A model generated the notes under the pieces. That model ran no database searches and was not told the DNA's origin. It saw only the letters and a program-made list of their open reading frames with translations. From Novipirellula galeiformis (GTDB taxonomy: Bacteria; Planctomycetota; Planctomycetia; Pirellulales; Pirellulaceae), in the NCBI RefSeq assembly GCF_007860095.1, contig NZ_SJPT01000005.1:496001-560000 (forward strand): DNA of 64,000 nt. The letters run 5' to 3'. This document shows, one piece after another, positions 44,653 through 53,745 of this stretch (positions are counted from its first letter, which is position 1; each line of letters starts with the position of its first letter). A program made the translations under genes and the position numbers.

Positions 44653-46663
44653 CCTGCTCGTGCATCCAACGGCTTAGCCAAGGTGACAAAATCAAACAAG
44701 CCAGCCCCGAGAGGATTGCGGTAATGGCAATCGTTCCAAACACACCGCCGTACACGTGGACGGTCTCGGTAGGCAGCGGAATGACATTGCCCGTATCGCC
44801 TCCTTCACTGACTCCGGTTAATTGAGAGATAATTGCCGCTAAGTACTGGCTAAATGCGGTCGCCAAGAACCAACCGCCCATCACGGTGCTGACGAGATGT
44901 CGCGGGCTGAGCTTCGTCATCGTCGAAAGCCCGACGGGGCTGAGGCACAATTCGCCCATCGTTTGCAACATATAGCCCAGCAATAACCAGCTAATCGTTA
45001 CCATCCCCCGTCCATTCGCAGTGACGGCGCCGTACCAGAACGCACCAAAGCCGATCCCCAGCAGGGTCAACCCGAGCGCAAATTTGACCGGCGAGGAGGG
45101 GTCCAGATTCCGCATTCGCAACTGCGTCCACAAGGTCGAGAAAACCAGCCCAAGCAACAAGATGAAAATGGGGTTCACCGATTGAAACAGACTCGTCGGC
45201 AGTTCGGACTCGCGCGAGGCGATCCCCATGCCGAGATTGCTTTCTCGAATCGTCCAATCAATCTGAAAATGACTGTCGGCATGTTCGGCGCGCAATTGAT
45301 CGAGATCCGAAAGCGAGAAGATGACTCCCTCTTTCCACTCGTAACCGATTTGCTCCTGGGTCGGCTCAATCGAGACCGTTTGGCCCACCATCGCGTCGGT
45401 CACGATCTCGGTTTCAACAACGCGGTCCACATTGCGGTCGGTGAACAGGTTCACGCTGCTGCCGGCTTGTTCAAAGAACGCGAAAAATAACATCTGAAAG
45501 AAAATCAACACCAACGCGACAATCATGCGCTGGCGTGGAATGCGATCCAATTGGAACGTTTGCAAAATCAAGTAGCCAAAGGCAATGACTCCGATCACCG
45601 TCAAAACGAGCCCGGCCGGCTTGCTGATCTCTTTCATAAACACAGCGGCGATGTTGCGCACCGCTTTGACCGGCGCGGACGCGTCTTGCTGGGCGTCGCC
45701 CGTAAAATCCGCGATCGTTTCGTTAGAGATCAATTGGAGCGACTTACCGTCTTCGGTGAGCGGGGAAAAACCACTCACCAACAGGGTGAGAATGGGAATC
45801 GCAATCAACGTCCCGAGGTAGACCTTCCAATCATGACGACCATCCATCCCCTCGGGTCGTCGCCCTTTGTCCGCACTCAAACCGCCGCGTGAAAGGGCGA
45901 TGCAAGCGATTGTCCCAGCAGCCAACAATGCGATGGCCACGAAAACGTTGACGGCGGTCGTCCAGGGATTATCGGGGCGAAAAACGAGCATGCCTCCCGC
46001 GCTCGCAATCGCGCCCAACGCGATCAAGCCTTGCGTCACCCGAGTGGGCATGACGAAGACTGCCAAACCAGCCAGCATACCGAAGGTGGCCAGCCCGAAA
46101 CCGTAATGCCACCCATACGTCTCGCCAATATAGCCACACAGCAGCGGGCTCATCGCCGCCCCCAGATTGATCCCCATATAGAAGATCGTAAACCCACCGT
46201 CGCGTTTGCCACTGCCCTTGGGATATAGCGTTCCCACGATGGTCGAAATATTCGGCTTGAAAAAACCGTTGCCCACAATCAATAGCGAAAGGGCGACAAA
46301 GAAAGGCCACTGAGCTTCGTAGGTCATCAGCAAATGACCCGCAGACATGAGCACGGCGCCGAGAATCACGGCGCGGCGTTGCCCCAAGATACGGTCAGCC
46401 AACATTCCGCCAAAAAAGGGCGTCATGTAAACCAGGGCGGTGTAGGCTCCATAAACCGTATAGGCTTGCTCGTCGCCGTACTTCAAGAACCCTTTGATCA
46501 TGTACAAGATCAGCAGCGCGCGCATCCCGTAATAGGAAAAACGCTCCCACATTTCGGCAAAGAACAGCGTGTACAAGCCGGTCGGATGCCCAAATAAAGT
46601 GGATTGACCTTCGTGCAGGTCGGCGTCCGATCGAGTGGGATTGGCGGAAGCGTCAGCGCTCAT
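44642..46663 (-). CDS. POT-family proton-dependent oligopeptide transporter
   Basis: The 673-residue major-facilitator protein has the POT signature FFAEMWERFSYYGMRALLIL (residues about 34-53). Twelve or more hydrophobic helices follow, with GNGFFKPNISTIVG further on. It is about 150 residues longer than typical bacterial POT proteins because of two hydrophilic insertions, near residues 300-350 and 430-490 (VDRVVETEIVTDAM, LDQLRAEHADSHFQIDWTI), probably extracytoplasmic. Uptake of di- or tripeptides with protons is known for the family. It overlaps the AAA gene by 11 nt. Confidence 0.93.
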   Translation of the reverse strand: MSADASANPTRSDADLHEGQSTLFGHPTGLYTLFFAEMWERFSYYGMRALLILYMIKGFLKYGDEQAYTVYGAYTALVYMTPFFGGMLADRILGQRRAVILGAVLMSAGHLLMTYEAQWPFFVALSLLIVGNGFFKPNISTIVGTLYPKGSGKRDGGFTIFYMGINLGAAMSPLLCGYIGETYGWHYGFGLATFGMLAGLAVFVMPTRVTQGLIALGAIASAGGMLVFRPDNPWTTAVNVFVAIALLAAGTIACIALSRGGLSADKGRRPEGMDGRHDWKVYLGTLIAIPILTLLVSGFSPLTEDGKSLQLISNETIADFTGDAQQDASAPVKAVRNIAAVFMKEISKPAGLVLTVIGVIAFGYLILQTFQLDRIPRQRMIVALVLIFFQMLFFAFFEQAGSSVNLFTDRNVDRVVETEIVTDAMVGQTVSIEPTQEQIGYEWKEGVIFSLSDLDQLRAEHADSHFQIDWTIRESNLGMGIASRESELPTSLFQSVNPIFILLLGLVFSTLWTQLRMRNLDPSSPVKFALGLTLLGIGFGAFWYGAVTANGRGMVTISWLLLGYMLQTMGELCLSPVGLSTMTKLSPRHLVSTVMGGWFLATAFSQYLAAIISQLTGVSEGGDTGNVIPLPTETVHVYGGVFGTIAITAILSGLACLILSPWLSRWMHEQDER

Positions 46664-46766
46664 CGATTAATCAAACTTGAGAATGGCGGTTTCGAGAAAA
46701 GGGAATGGGCCGCAACGAGCATCACGCCGCGGCCGAACCAGCCACCGCACGACACTAGTAGACGGG

Positions 46767-47693
46767 CTAGCGTTTGGCGACTTCGGGGGCGCCGACCAGG
46801 GTGGTGGCTTTGCCATCGTGGTAATAGACTCGGTTGCGACCAAAGTTTTTGGCGGTGTACAGCGCTTCATCAGCACGGCGCACGACGGGGCTGGCGACAA
46901 GATCGTCTCGCGGTTCGCTCAAACCGACGCTAATCGCAATCGTCAACGACTGGCTTCCAACATCCATGGGATGCGACGCCATCGTCTTGCGAACTTGGTT
47001 CATCTTTTCAGCGGCAAACTTAAGTGGCCGAGTCATCAAAATCGCAAACTCTTCACCACCAAAGCGAGTCACAATCACCGCATCGTCGAGTTCCACGCGA
47101 AGGATCTTGGCAACTTGCTGAAGCACCTGGTCACCGACTTGATGCCCATGAGTATCGTTAAAGTTTTTAAAGTGATCGATGTCGACCAAGGCGAGCGAGA
47201 ACGAGCGGCCACCATTGCGAAAGGCCAAGAACAGTTCATCGAGCTTCTGATCGAAGGCCCGGCGGTTGTACAAGCCGGTTAGCGCGTCGGTGCGTGCTTC
47301 GGTCAAGTAGCTTTCGATTTGCTTGGTTTGCTTATCGAGCTGACGCTCGGCAGACTCGAGTCGCGTTTGCAATTGCTCGTTGCTGTCCATAATCTGCTTC
47401 AGCAAGGCGACGATTTTGGGGGCGGCTTGATTCGACTTGGCATCGATCCGCACCGCGCTGCTCAGTTCGCCCAAACGATCCTGGTATTGCGAGACACTGC
47501 CCGAGTACTCGTTGGTCCACGCCCCCAATTCGTGCAGCATTTGCAGGACGCGTTCGCGGTCGTTTTTAGACATCGCCTCCCCCGCCATTTGACTCTGTTT
47601 GCGTCCGAATCGAAAACCCAATGCCAGACCGACCGCGAGCAGTACAAGGCCCGAAGCAATTCCGACCAAGGTTAGGATTAGGTTTCCCGTCAT
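46767..47693 (-). CDS. Membrane-anchored GGDEF diguanylate cyclase
   Basis: The 308-residue protein has an N-terminal helix (ILTLVGIASGLVLLAVGLAL), then a coiled-coil stretch (about 60-125). A complete GGDEF domain follows, with RTDALTGLYNRRAFDQKL at its start and the active-site motif GGEEF (about residue 211). It should make cyclic-di-GMP, since the catalytic residues are intact. No receptor or EAL gene lies nearby. The gene is flanked by glgC and the POT gene, with no sign of an operon; a 103-nt gap precedes POT. Confidence 0.94.
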   Translation of the reverse strand: MTGNLILTLVGIASGLVLLAVGLALGFRFGRKQSQMAGEAMSKNDRERVLQMLHELGAWTNEYSGSVSQYQDRLGELSSAVRIDAKSNQAAPKIVALLKQIMDSNEQLQTRLESAERQLDKQTKQIESYLTEARTDALTGLYNRRAFDQKLDELFLAFRNGGRSFSLALVDIDHFKNFNDTHGHQVGDQVLQQVAKILRVELDDAVIVTRFGGEEFAILMTRPLKFAAEKMNQVRKTMASHPMDVGSQSLTIAISVGLSEPRDDLVASPVVRRADEALYTAKNFGRNRVYYHDGKATTLVGAPEVAKR

Positions 47694-47776
47694 GATTTCT
47701 TCATTGATACGCTGGTGTCCAATATAGTGGACGAGAGGAGGAGGATGCGTTTATCGCGAACGGGATGAAATGAAAA

Positions 47777-47818
47777 TCGCCACCACCGGCCGCGTCCGCT
47801 AGCGACTTGCGTGGTGGC
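47777..47818 (-). terminator. Terminator-like hairpin after glgC
   Basis: CGCCACCAC (47777-47785) and GTGGTGGCG (47810-47818) form a perfect 9-bp stem about 77 nt after the glgC stop. On the minus strand it is followed by ATTTTCATTTC, a moderately U-rich tract. Confidence 0.65.
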
Positions 47819-47894
47819 GTTTGTGTCGTCGGTGTCGCAAGCTCACGCCTGCGAATGGACTTTGAGAACGCGTTGTGCCCCCCGGAGTGCATCG

Positions 47895-49151
47895 TTAGGA
47901 GTGTGCAATATCCGGCGTTTGCGAGGACTCGAGCTGTTCTCCTCGTGCGATCACGACCAACCCGCTATCGGTCACCGTGAAGCCACGGGCCGCATCGGCC
48001 GCCGGATCATAACCGATTTCGGTTTCGGGAGGGATGCGGACTCCCTTGTCAACGATCACGCGGCGCAGACGACATCGACGCCCAACTTCGACCCCTTCGA
48101 AGAGGATGCTGTCCTCGACGTGTGCGTAGCTGTTGATACGAACGTTGGGCCCCACAATGCTGCGGGCCACGCTTCCGCCGCTGAGGATCGCCCCTTGGCA
48201 GACCAGCGAATCGAGCGCCTCGCCACGTCGCGATGAGTTGCCTTCGCTTCCGAACACAAACTTGGGGGGAGGCAGCATCGGTTGAAAGGAACGAATCGGC
48301 CAATGTTGGTCGTACAAATTCAACAACGGATCGACACCGACGAGGTCCATATTGGCTTCGTAGTAGGCATCGATCGTGCCGACGTCGCGCCAGTAGGCGT
48401 CACGTTTGCGGTTCTCGTCCAAGAATGGGAAGGCATAAACGGCGTGGTCTTGAATCGCCGCAGGAATGATGTTTTTACCGAAGTCATGGTCGCTATCGGT
48501 CCGCGTTGCATCATCGCACAATTGTTCAAAAAGGAACCGTGCGTTGAAGACATAGATCCCCATCGATGCGAGACAAACATCGGGATCATCGGGAGTGGAG
48601 ATCGGATCAGACGGTTTTTCTTGAAATCCGGTCAAGCGGTTGTCCAAGTCGACTTGCATGACTCCGAATTGCTTCGCCTCGTCACGACTGACGCGAAGCG
48701 CCCCGATCGTAATATCAGCCCCCATTTTGCGATGGAATTCGACCATCGGCTTGTAGTTCATCTTGTAGATGTGGTCCCCCGCCAAGATGACCACGTCCTT
48801 GGGTTGTTCACTCTCGATCGCGTAGATGTTTTGGTAAACGGCGTCGGCGGTGCCTTGGTACCAATTGTTGTCGATCCGCTGCTGCGGCGGGACCACGTCG
48901 ATGAACTCGCCGAGCTCGCGGCAGAAGTAATTACGCCACGCCAAGTTGATGTGACGGTCGAGCGACTGAGCCTTATATTGAGTCAATAACAACATTCGCC
49001 GCATGCCGCTGTTGAGCGCATTGCTTAGCACAAAGTCGATGATTCGATACAACCCGCCGAATGGCACCGCAGGCTTTGCTCTATCCCGCGTCAACGGCTC
49101 CAAACGCGAACCGCGCCCCCCGGCCAAGATGACCGTCAAAGTATCTCGCAT
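47895..49151 (-). CDS. glgC: Glucose-1-phosphate adenylyltransferase
   Basis: The 418-residue enzyme makes ADP-glucose, the precursor of glycogen. Diagnostic motifs are VILAGGRGSRLEPLTRDRAK at the N-terminus, the later QYKAQSLDRHINLAW and WYQGTADAVYQN, plus the C-terminal left-handed beta-helix with SIVGPNVRINSYAHVEDSIL. Length fits the bacterial family. The glycogen synthase and branching enzyme are not adjacent, so it is transcribed alone or with the unrelated downstream genes. Confidence 0.96.
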   Translation of the reverse strand: MRDTLTVILAGGRGSRLEPLTRDRAKPAVPFGGLYRIIDFVLSNALNSGMRRMLLLTQYKAQSLDRHINLAWRNYFCRELGEFIDVVPPQQRIDNNWYQGTADAVYQNIYAIESEQPKDVVILAGDHIYKMNYKPMVEFHRKMGADITIGALRVSRDEAKQFGVMQVDLDNRLTGFQEKPSDPISTPDDPDVCLASMGIYVFNARFLFEQLCDDATRTDSDHDFGKNIIPAAIQDHAVYAFPFLDENRKRDAYWRDVGTIDAYYEANMDLVGVDPLLNLYDQHWPIRSFQPMLPPPKFVFGSEGNSSRRGEALDSLVCQGAILSGGSVARSIVGPNVRINSYAHVEDSILFEGVEVGRRCRLRRVIVDKGVRIPPETEIGYDPAADAARGFTVTDSGLVVIARGEQLESSQTPDIAHS

Positions 49152-49744
49152 ACGATTTTATTAGCTCCTTGCTTACGATCGTTTGCCCAATAGCCTAGCA
49201 GATTGTGATCCAGAAATGTCCAGCACGAACGAGGAAAGAAGCGGATTTTGGCCTATCGTTTGCACTCTAGGAATCGCGCGCCCACGCCCGGGCACCATCG
49301 TCATGAATGACGCCGCACTACTTTGGGAAAAGGGGGCCGTCTAGAGTGGATGGCGGGACTAAGTTTGTCGCCTCGAACGCACGAAATTTCTCGCGAAACG
49401 ACGGTGTCTGGGGTGTGTGTCGTCCCGTTCCGGTGGCGGGGGCGTACCGTGAGCGAAAGCCGCGCGAGCAAGATCCTCACGAGCACGAGAAGAGAGAGAC
49501 TTGGGAAAGAGACACGAGAAAGAGTGAGAGACGCCGCCCAGGGTGAATGGCTTACAAATGGATTGTAAAAAGGAGACTGGGGGATGACGGATTGGGGATG
49601 AAGCGTGGGTGCCCGATCACAAATCTCGAAATCGGTTTCCGCCAATGGCGGAAACGTAATCAGCGATTGGAAACGCGTCTCCGATTTGCTAAGACCCATT
49701 TTTAAATACGATTTACTGACCTGACTGTATAGGGAGTGACCTTG
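49152..49744. other. Divergent regulatory region, no gene supported
   Basis: These 593 nt separate glgC and the protease gene. The minus-strand frame 49301-49909 overlaps the protease coding region and has no protein-like signature. A purine-rich stretch (about 49480-49545, GAGAGAGAC and similar) and the 21-bp palindrome at 49635-49655 are the only structures seen. Promoters for both genes must lie here. Confidence 0.6.
49635..49655. promoter_or_regulatory. 21-bp perfect palindrome upstream of degP-like gene
   Basis: GTTTCCGCCA (49635-49644) and TGGCGGAAAC (49646-49655) are exact inverted complements around a single base, 90 nt before the protease ATG. This shape suits a dimeric repressor site or a short REP. 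No consensus match is claimed. Confidence 0.45.
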
Positions 49745-51220
49745 ATGGACAATTTCTGGAAGCGAACAAGCGTTGCGTTGGGAGCAATGTTCTTTGGTTC
49801 GCTGTTGACGGTGGTCGTTTTGACTTTGCCAGAGTCGCTGCAACGCGACATTCATGCGCAAGATCAACCAGGTGCGCCGATTCAAGGCCAACACCTTGAT
49901 ACAGCACAAGACCTCTCACTCTCGTTTCGCAATGTTGCCGAATCGTTGCGGCCCAGCGTCGTCAGTATCAGCACCAAGCAAACACAAATGATTCGCGGTC
50001 GCCAGAGTCAACGCCGAGCGTTGCCGCCGGGTTTCGAAGACTTTTTCGGTTACCGCCCCCAAGCCCCACAACAGCGTGAGTCGGAAGGAATGGGCAGCGG
50101 CGTGATCGTTCGCAAGGACGGCTACGTGTTGACCAACAACCATGTGGTGGAGGGTGCTGACGAGATCAAAGTCCAACTCAGCGATGGGCGAATCGTTCAA
50201 GGGGAAATGGTCGGTACCGACCCGCAAACCGATTTGGCCGTGATCAAGATCGACCTGGATGGGTTGCAACCGGTATTGCTGGGAAGCTCGGACGATATCC
50301 GTGTGGGCGATTGGGTCTTGGCGATCGGCAGCCCATTTGGATTGGATCAAACCGTTACTGCGGGAATCATCAGCGGAAAGAACCGCGTGCAAGGCATCGT
50401 CGATGACGGAAACGGTTTCGAAGATTTTTTGCAGACCGATGCGGCGATCAACCCCGGTAACTCGGGTGGCCCGCTGGTGAATTTGCAAGGCGAACTCGTG
50501 GGCATCAATACCGCGATCCTGTCCCGCAGTGGCGCAAGCGCAGGGATTGGTTTTGCGATTCCCGTTTCGCTGGCCAAACCCGTGCTCGAATCGATCATTG
50601 AATCGGGCCAAGTGCGGCGTGGTTTCCTGGGCGCCCAGGTGGTCGATGTGACTCCCGAGAGCGTCCGCAAATTCAACCTTTCGGTCAACTCGGGGGCATT
50701 GATTGGTGGGTTATTGGAAAACCAGCCCGCGGCCAAGGCAGGGCTGCAACCGGGCGACGTGGTGACGACGCTCGACGGCCGTCCGGTCCGCTCGGGAACG
50801 CAATTGCGAAACTACATTGCCAGCCGTCCACCGGGAGCCGCCGTGGAAATGGGAATCATCCGCAACGGAGAGAAATCGCAAGTCACGGTCCAATTGCAGG
50901 AACGCACCGATGCGGCCATGGCCATGTTCGGTGCGGGCTCGATCTTCGGTGCGGATCTAGTCCCCGTCACTCCGGAAACCGCCCGCGAGTACGGCTACGA
51001 AGAGCTGCGAAGCGGCTTGATCGTGACCAGCGTCGAGGATGGCAGCGTTGCAGCGCAAGGCGAGTTGCAAGTGGGCGATGTGATTGAATCGGCGGCGAAC
51101 ATCCAAGTCTCCTCGGTCGATCAATTGTCGATGATTTTGGCGGAATCGCAAAAACAGCAACAACCCTTGCGATTGGTCGTCCGCCGCGGCAACTCGCGGA
51201 TGCTGCTGGTGGTACGCTAA
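49745..51220 (+). CDS. degP: DegP/HtrA-like periplasmic serine protease with two PDZ domains
   Basis: The 491-residue protease/chaperone has an N-terminal hydrophobic segment (ALGAMFFGSLLTVVV). The trypsin-like domain has an intact catalytic triad: His133 (NNHVVEG), Asp163 (TDLAVIKID) and Ser240 (NPGNSGGPL). Two PDZ domains follow, at about 285-375 and 400-490 (PAAKAGLQPGDVVTTLDG; LQVGDVIESAAN). It degrades or refolds damaged envelope proteins. ATG 49745 has GGGAG nine bases upstream; the GTG at 49736 would sit on that site. Confidence 0.95.
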   Translation: MDNFWKRTSVALGAMFFGSLLTVVVLTLPESLQRDIHAQDQPGAPIQGQHLDTAQDLSLSFRNVAESLRPSVVSISTKQTQMIRGRQSQRRALPPGFEDFFGYRPQAPQQRESEGMGSGVIVRKDGYVLTNNHVVEGADEIKVQLSDGRIVQGEMVGTDPQTDLAVIKIDLDGLQPVLLGSSDDIRVGDWVLAIGSPFGLDQTVTAGIISGKNRVQGIVDDGNGFEDFLQTDAAINPGNSGGPLVNLQGELVGINTAILSRSGASAGIGFAIPVSLAKPVLESIIESGQVRRGFLGAQVVDVTPESVRKFNLSVNSGALIGGLLENQPAAKAGLQPGDVVTTLDGRPVRSGTQLRNYIASRPPGAAVEMGIIRNGEKSQVTVQLQERTDAAMAMFGAGSIFGADLVPVTPETAREYGYEELRSGLIVTSVEDGSVAAQGELQVGDVIESAANIQVSSVDQLSMILAESQKQQQPLRLVVRRGNSRMLLVVR

Positions 51221-51380
51221 GACACAGCGGTAACGCGCTTGCGACGAGTATGATCGTTAAACTTCGCCCAGGGGAATCCCCTTCCCCCGGGCGAACATCT
51301 CTTGCCCAACTTCACGCCTCCGGTCGCTTAGGAGCGGTTTTTCGGTTGTTGATTTTGAGTAAAACGGTACATTCGTAAGC

Positions 51381-53444
51381 ATGACTGCAATAGCCAAACC
51401 GCTGCCGACCATTCGCCAATTACCCCCCAATCTTGTCAATAAGATCGCCGCGGGCGAAGTCATCGAACGGCCCGCGTCGGTCGTCAAAGAATTGCTGGAA
51501 AACAGCGTCGATGCGGGCGCCTTTCGCATCGAGGTGACGATCAATGGGGGCGGCACCGAGCTGATTCGGATCAGCGACGATGGTTGCGGGATGACCAACG
51601 AGCAATTGCCGCTCGCCGTGGCCAGCCACGCGACCAGCAAACTGCCGGACGAGGAATCGTTATTCCACGTGCACACGCTCGGGTTCCGGGGTGAAGCCTT
51701 GGCATCGATCGGCAGCGTTTCGCAATTGACCATTCGTAGCCGCACCGTGGATAGCGATTGTGGTTCTGAATTAAATGTGCGTGGCGGTGTGGTGGAATCG
51801 CCCACCCCGTGCGGATGCCCGGTCGGCACAGTGATGGAGATTCGCAACCTGTTTTTCAATACGCCGGTACGCCATCGATTTTTGAAAACAGCACAAACCG
51901 AGCGAGGCCATATCGTCGAGGCGTTTACACGCATTGCCCTGGCCAATCCCCAAATCCATTTTGTGCTGACATCCAACGACAAGACCCTTTATGACTTGGC
52001 GCCAACGACTCGCTGGTCCGACCGAATCGCAGAGTTCTTTGGCGGCGAGATCGCGGATGCGTTGATCCCGATTGAAAGTGATGATTCGCAAATTCGTGTC
52101 AGCGGTTATGCGTGCGACCCCTCGGTCAGCCGTGGCAACAATCGCATGCAGTACATGTTCCTCAACGGGCGACATATCCGTGATCGCTCATTGCAACATG
52201 CATTGACCGAGGCCTATCGCGGTTTGTTGATGGTCGGGCGACATCCGGTTTGCTTCCTACGAATGGAAATGCCAGCGGACATGGTCGATGTCAACGTGCA
52301 TCCGACTAAATTGGAAGTCCGTTTCACCGATGGCGGTCGTGTCTACGGTCGATTGCTGCAAACGCTGCGTTATCAATTCTTAAAAACCAACATGACGCAT
52401 CGCGTCGGCCCCGCGTCAACGCCGCAAACGAGCGGCGACATCAGCGGTGGCGGTAGCGCCAGCAACGACGTGGTGACCGCAGGCGAAAGCGTGCTAGGGC
52501 TACCTAAGCAAATCGAAGCCGAACAGCGACAAGAAGTGATCCAGTGGGCGCGAACGGGGGAACACAACCCGGTGGCTGCAAGCTCGGTGCAATCGATGCC
52601 CTCGTTGTCCGTGCCTGGGTTCCGTCCCTACCCCAGTTCCACTCCGCTTTCGGCCCCCCCAACAAGCGACTGGACCCCAGCCGGTACCGCCAATGGCGGC
52701 GATACGGCGATGGGGGCCGTGCCCGCGGCCCCGCTCGATGGTGCGCCGGCAAGCGGCGAGTCGATGGGCGGCGAAGCGAGCGAACTCGCCCCCTGGGACT
52801 CCGCCCCGACAGCGTCTGCGGCCGAAGATGGCAACCCAACGGTTTGTTACCTCGGATTTCAAGTTCACAACCGCTACTTGGTCACTCAAGACGAAAAGGG
52901 AATGGTGGTGATCGACCAACACGCGCTCCACGAGCGAGTGTTGTACGAGCGAGTCAAAGACAAAGTGCTCGGCGGCTCCGGTCGCCTTGAATCGCAACGG
53001 CTATTGGTTCCCGAGCCGGTGTCGCTGACGCCTTCGGAGCGTACCGCCGCGTTGGACTCGAAAGAAACGCTAACGAGGATCGGAATCGACATCGAGGATT
53101 TTGGTGGTGAGACGATCTTGATCCAATCGTACCCCGCGATGCTCAAGCGGATGTCGCCGGGTGATATGTTGCGTACCGTTTTGGAATCGGTGATGTCGGC
53201 CGGGAAAGAGCCCGACGCCCAAGATTTGCTGAACCATTTGCTGAGCACGATCGCTTGCAAGGCCGCGGTGAAAGCGGGCGACCCGTTAACGAGAGAGGAG
53301 ATCACCAGTCTGTTGGAACAGCGAGATTTGTATCAGGACACGCACCATTGTCCTCACGGTCGCCCCACCGCGTTGTTCTTCAGTCGCGACGAACTCGACC
53401 GCATGTTCGGTCGACTTGGGCCTCGCGGCCGCGCCAAAGGCTGA
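51381..53444 (+). CDS. mutL: DNA mismatch repair protein MutL with endonuclease motif
   Basis: The 687-residue MutL has the GHKL ATPase (KIAAGEVIERPASVVKELLE, then DDGCGM and GFRGEALASI). A long Ala/Pro/Ser-rich linker (about 340-480) precedes the dimerisation domain. There DQHALHERVLYE fits the DQHA-x2-E-x4-E nicking motif, supported by ACKAAVKAG and CPHGRPT, the zinc-site motifs of endonuclease-active MutL. So it should nick the new strand itself, as in bacteria without MutH. mutS is not in the window. The 160-nt gap before it probably holds a promoter. Confidence 0.97.
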   Translation: MTAIAKPLPTIRQLPPNLVNKIAAGEVIERPASVVKELLENSVDAGAFRIEVTINGGGTELIRISDDGCGMTNEQLPLAVASHATSKLPDEESLFHVHTLGFRGEALASIGSVSQLTIRSRTVDSDCGSELNVRGGVVESPTPCGCPVGTVMEIRNLFFNTPVRHRFLKTAQTERGHIVEAFTRIALANPQIHFVLTSNDKTLYDLAPTTRWSDRIAEFFGGEIADALIPIESDDSQIRVSGYACDPSVSRGNNRMQYMFLNGRHIRDRSLQHALTEAYRGLLMVGRHPVCFLRMEMPADMVDVNVHPTKLEVRFTDGGRVYGRLLQTLRYQFLKTNMTHRVGPASTPQTSGDISGGGSASNDVVTAGESVLGLPKQIEAEQRQEVIQWARTGEHNPVAASSVQSMPSLSVPGFRPYPSSTPLSAPPTSDWTPAGTANGGDTAMGAVPAAPLDGAPASGESMGGEASELAPWDSAPTASAAEDGNPTVCYLGFQVHNRYLVTQDEKGMVVIDQHALHERVLYERVKDKVLGGSGRLESQRLLVPEPVSLTPSERTAALDSKETLTRIGIDIEDFGGETILIQSYPAMLKRMSPGDMLRTVLESVMSAGKEPDAQDLLNHLLSTIACKAAVKAGDPLTREEITSLLEQRDLYQDTHHCPHGRPTALFFSRDELDRMFGRLGPRGRAKG

Positions 53445-53745
53445 TCCCACGGCCGAAAACTTGAGTTTTCGGTTGATCCGGTCATTGATTTCGCGGCATC
53501 GTGGGTGGCTGCGAACGCAAAATCAGCGGCGACTTTGCCCGCGCCGCTCCCACACCGGAGACGGGGTTCGTCTAAAATAGAGTTCGAGCGTGCCTCGTTG
53601 GCAGGACAGTCCTACCGAGCGGATTGCCCTACCTAGTCGGCCAGTCTTACCTAACAGATTGCTCGCAATTCGTTGTTAGCTCGACCCACCAACCAACTTG
53701 GTGATCACGCCTCGCGTCCGGTTTCACCTCAATGACGGGTTAACC
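53445..53745. other. Intergenic region after mutL with hairpin and degenerate direct repeat
   Basis: These 301 nt hold the hairpin at 53454-53473 and an imperfect direct repeat (GGACAGTCCTACC at 53604-53616, GGCCAGTCTTACC at 53639-53651). No coding frame is supported. Confidence 0.6.
53454..53473 (+). terminator. Hairpin after mutL
   Basis: CCGAAAAC and GTTTTCGG form a perfect 8-bp stem around TTGA, 10 nt after the mutL stop. The stem is AT-rich with no downstream T-run, so it may be a weak terminator. Confidence 0.55.

Noticed and set aside
49301-49909. 202-codon minus-strand frame upstream of the protease gene
   Set aside because: It overlaps the supported protease start and lacks protein-like features.
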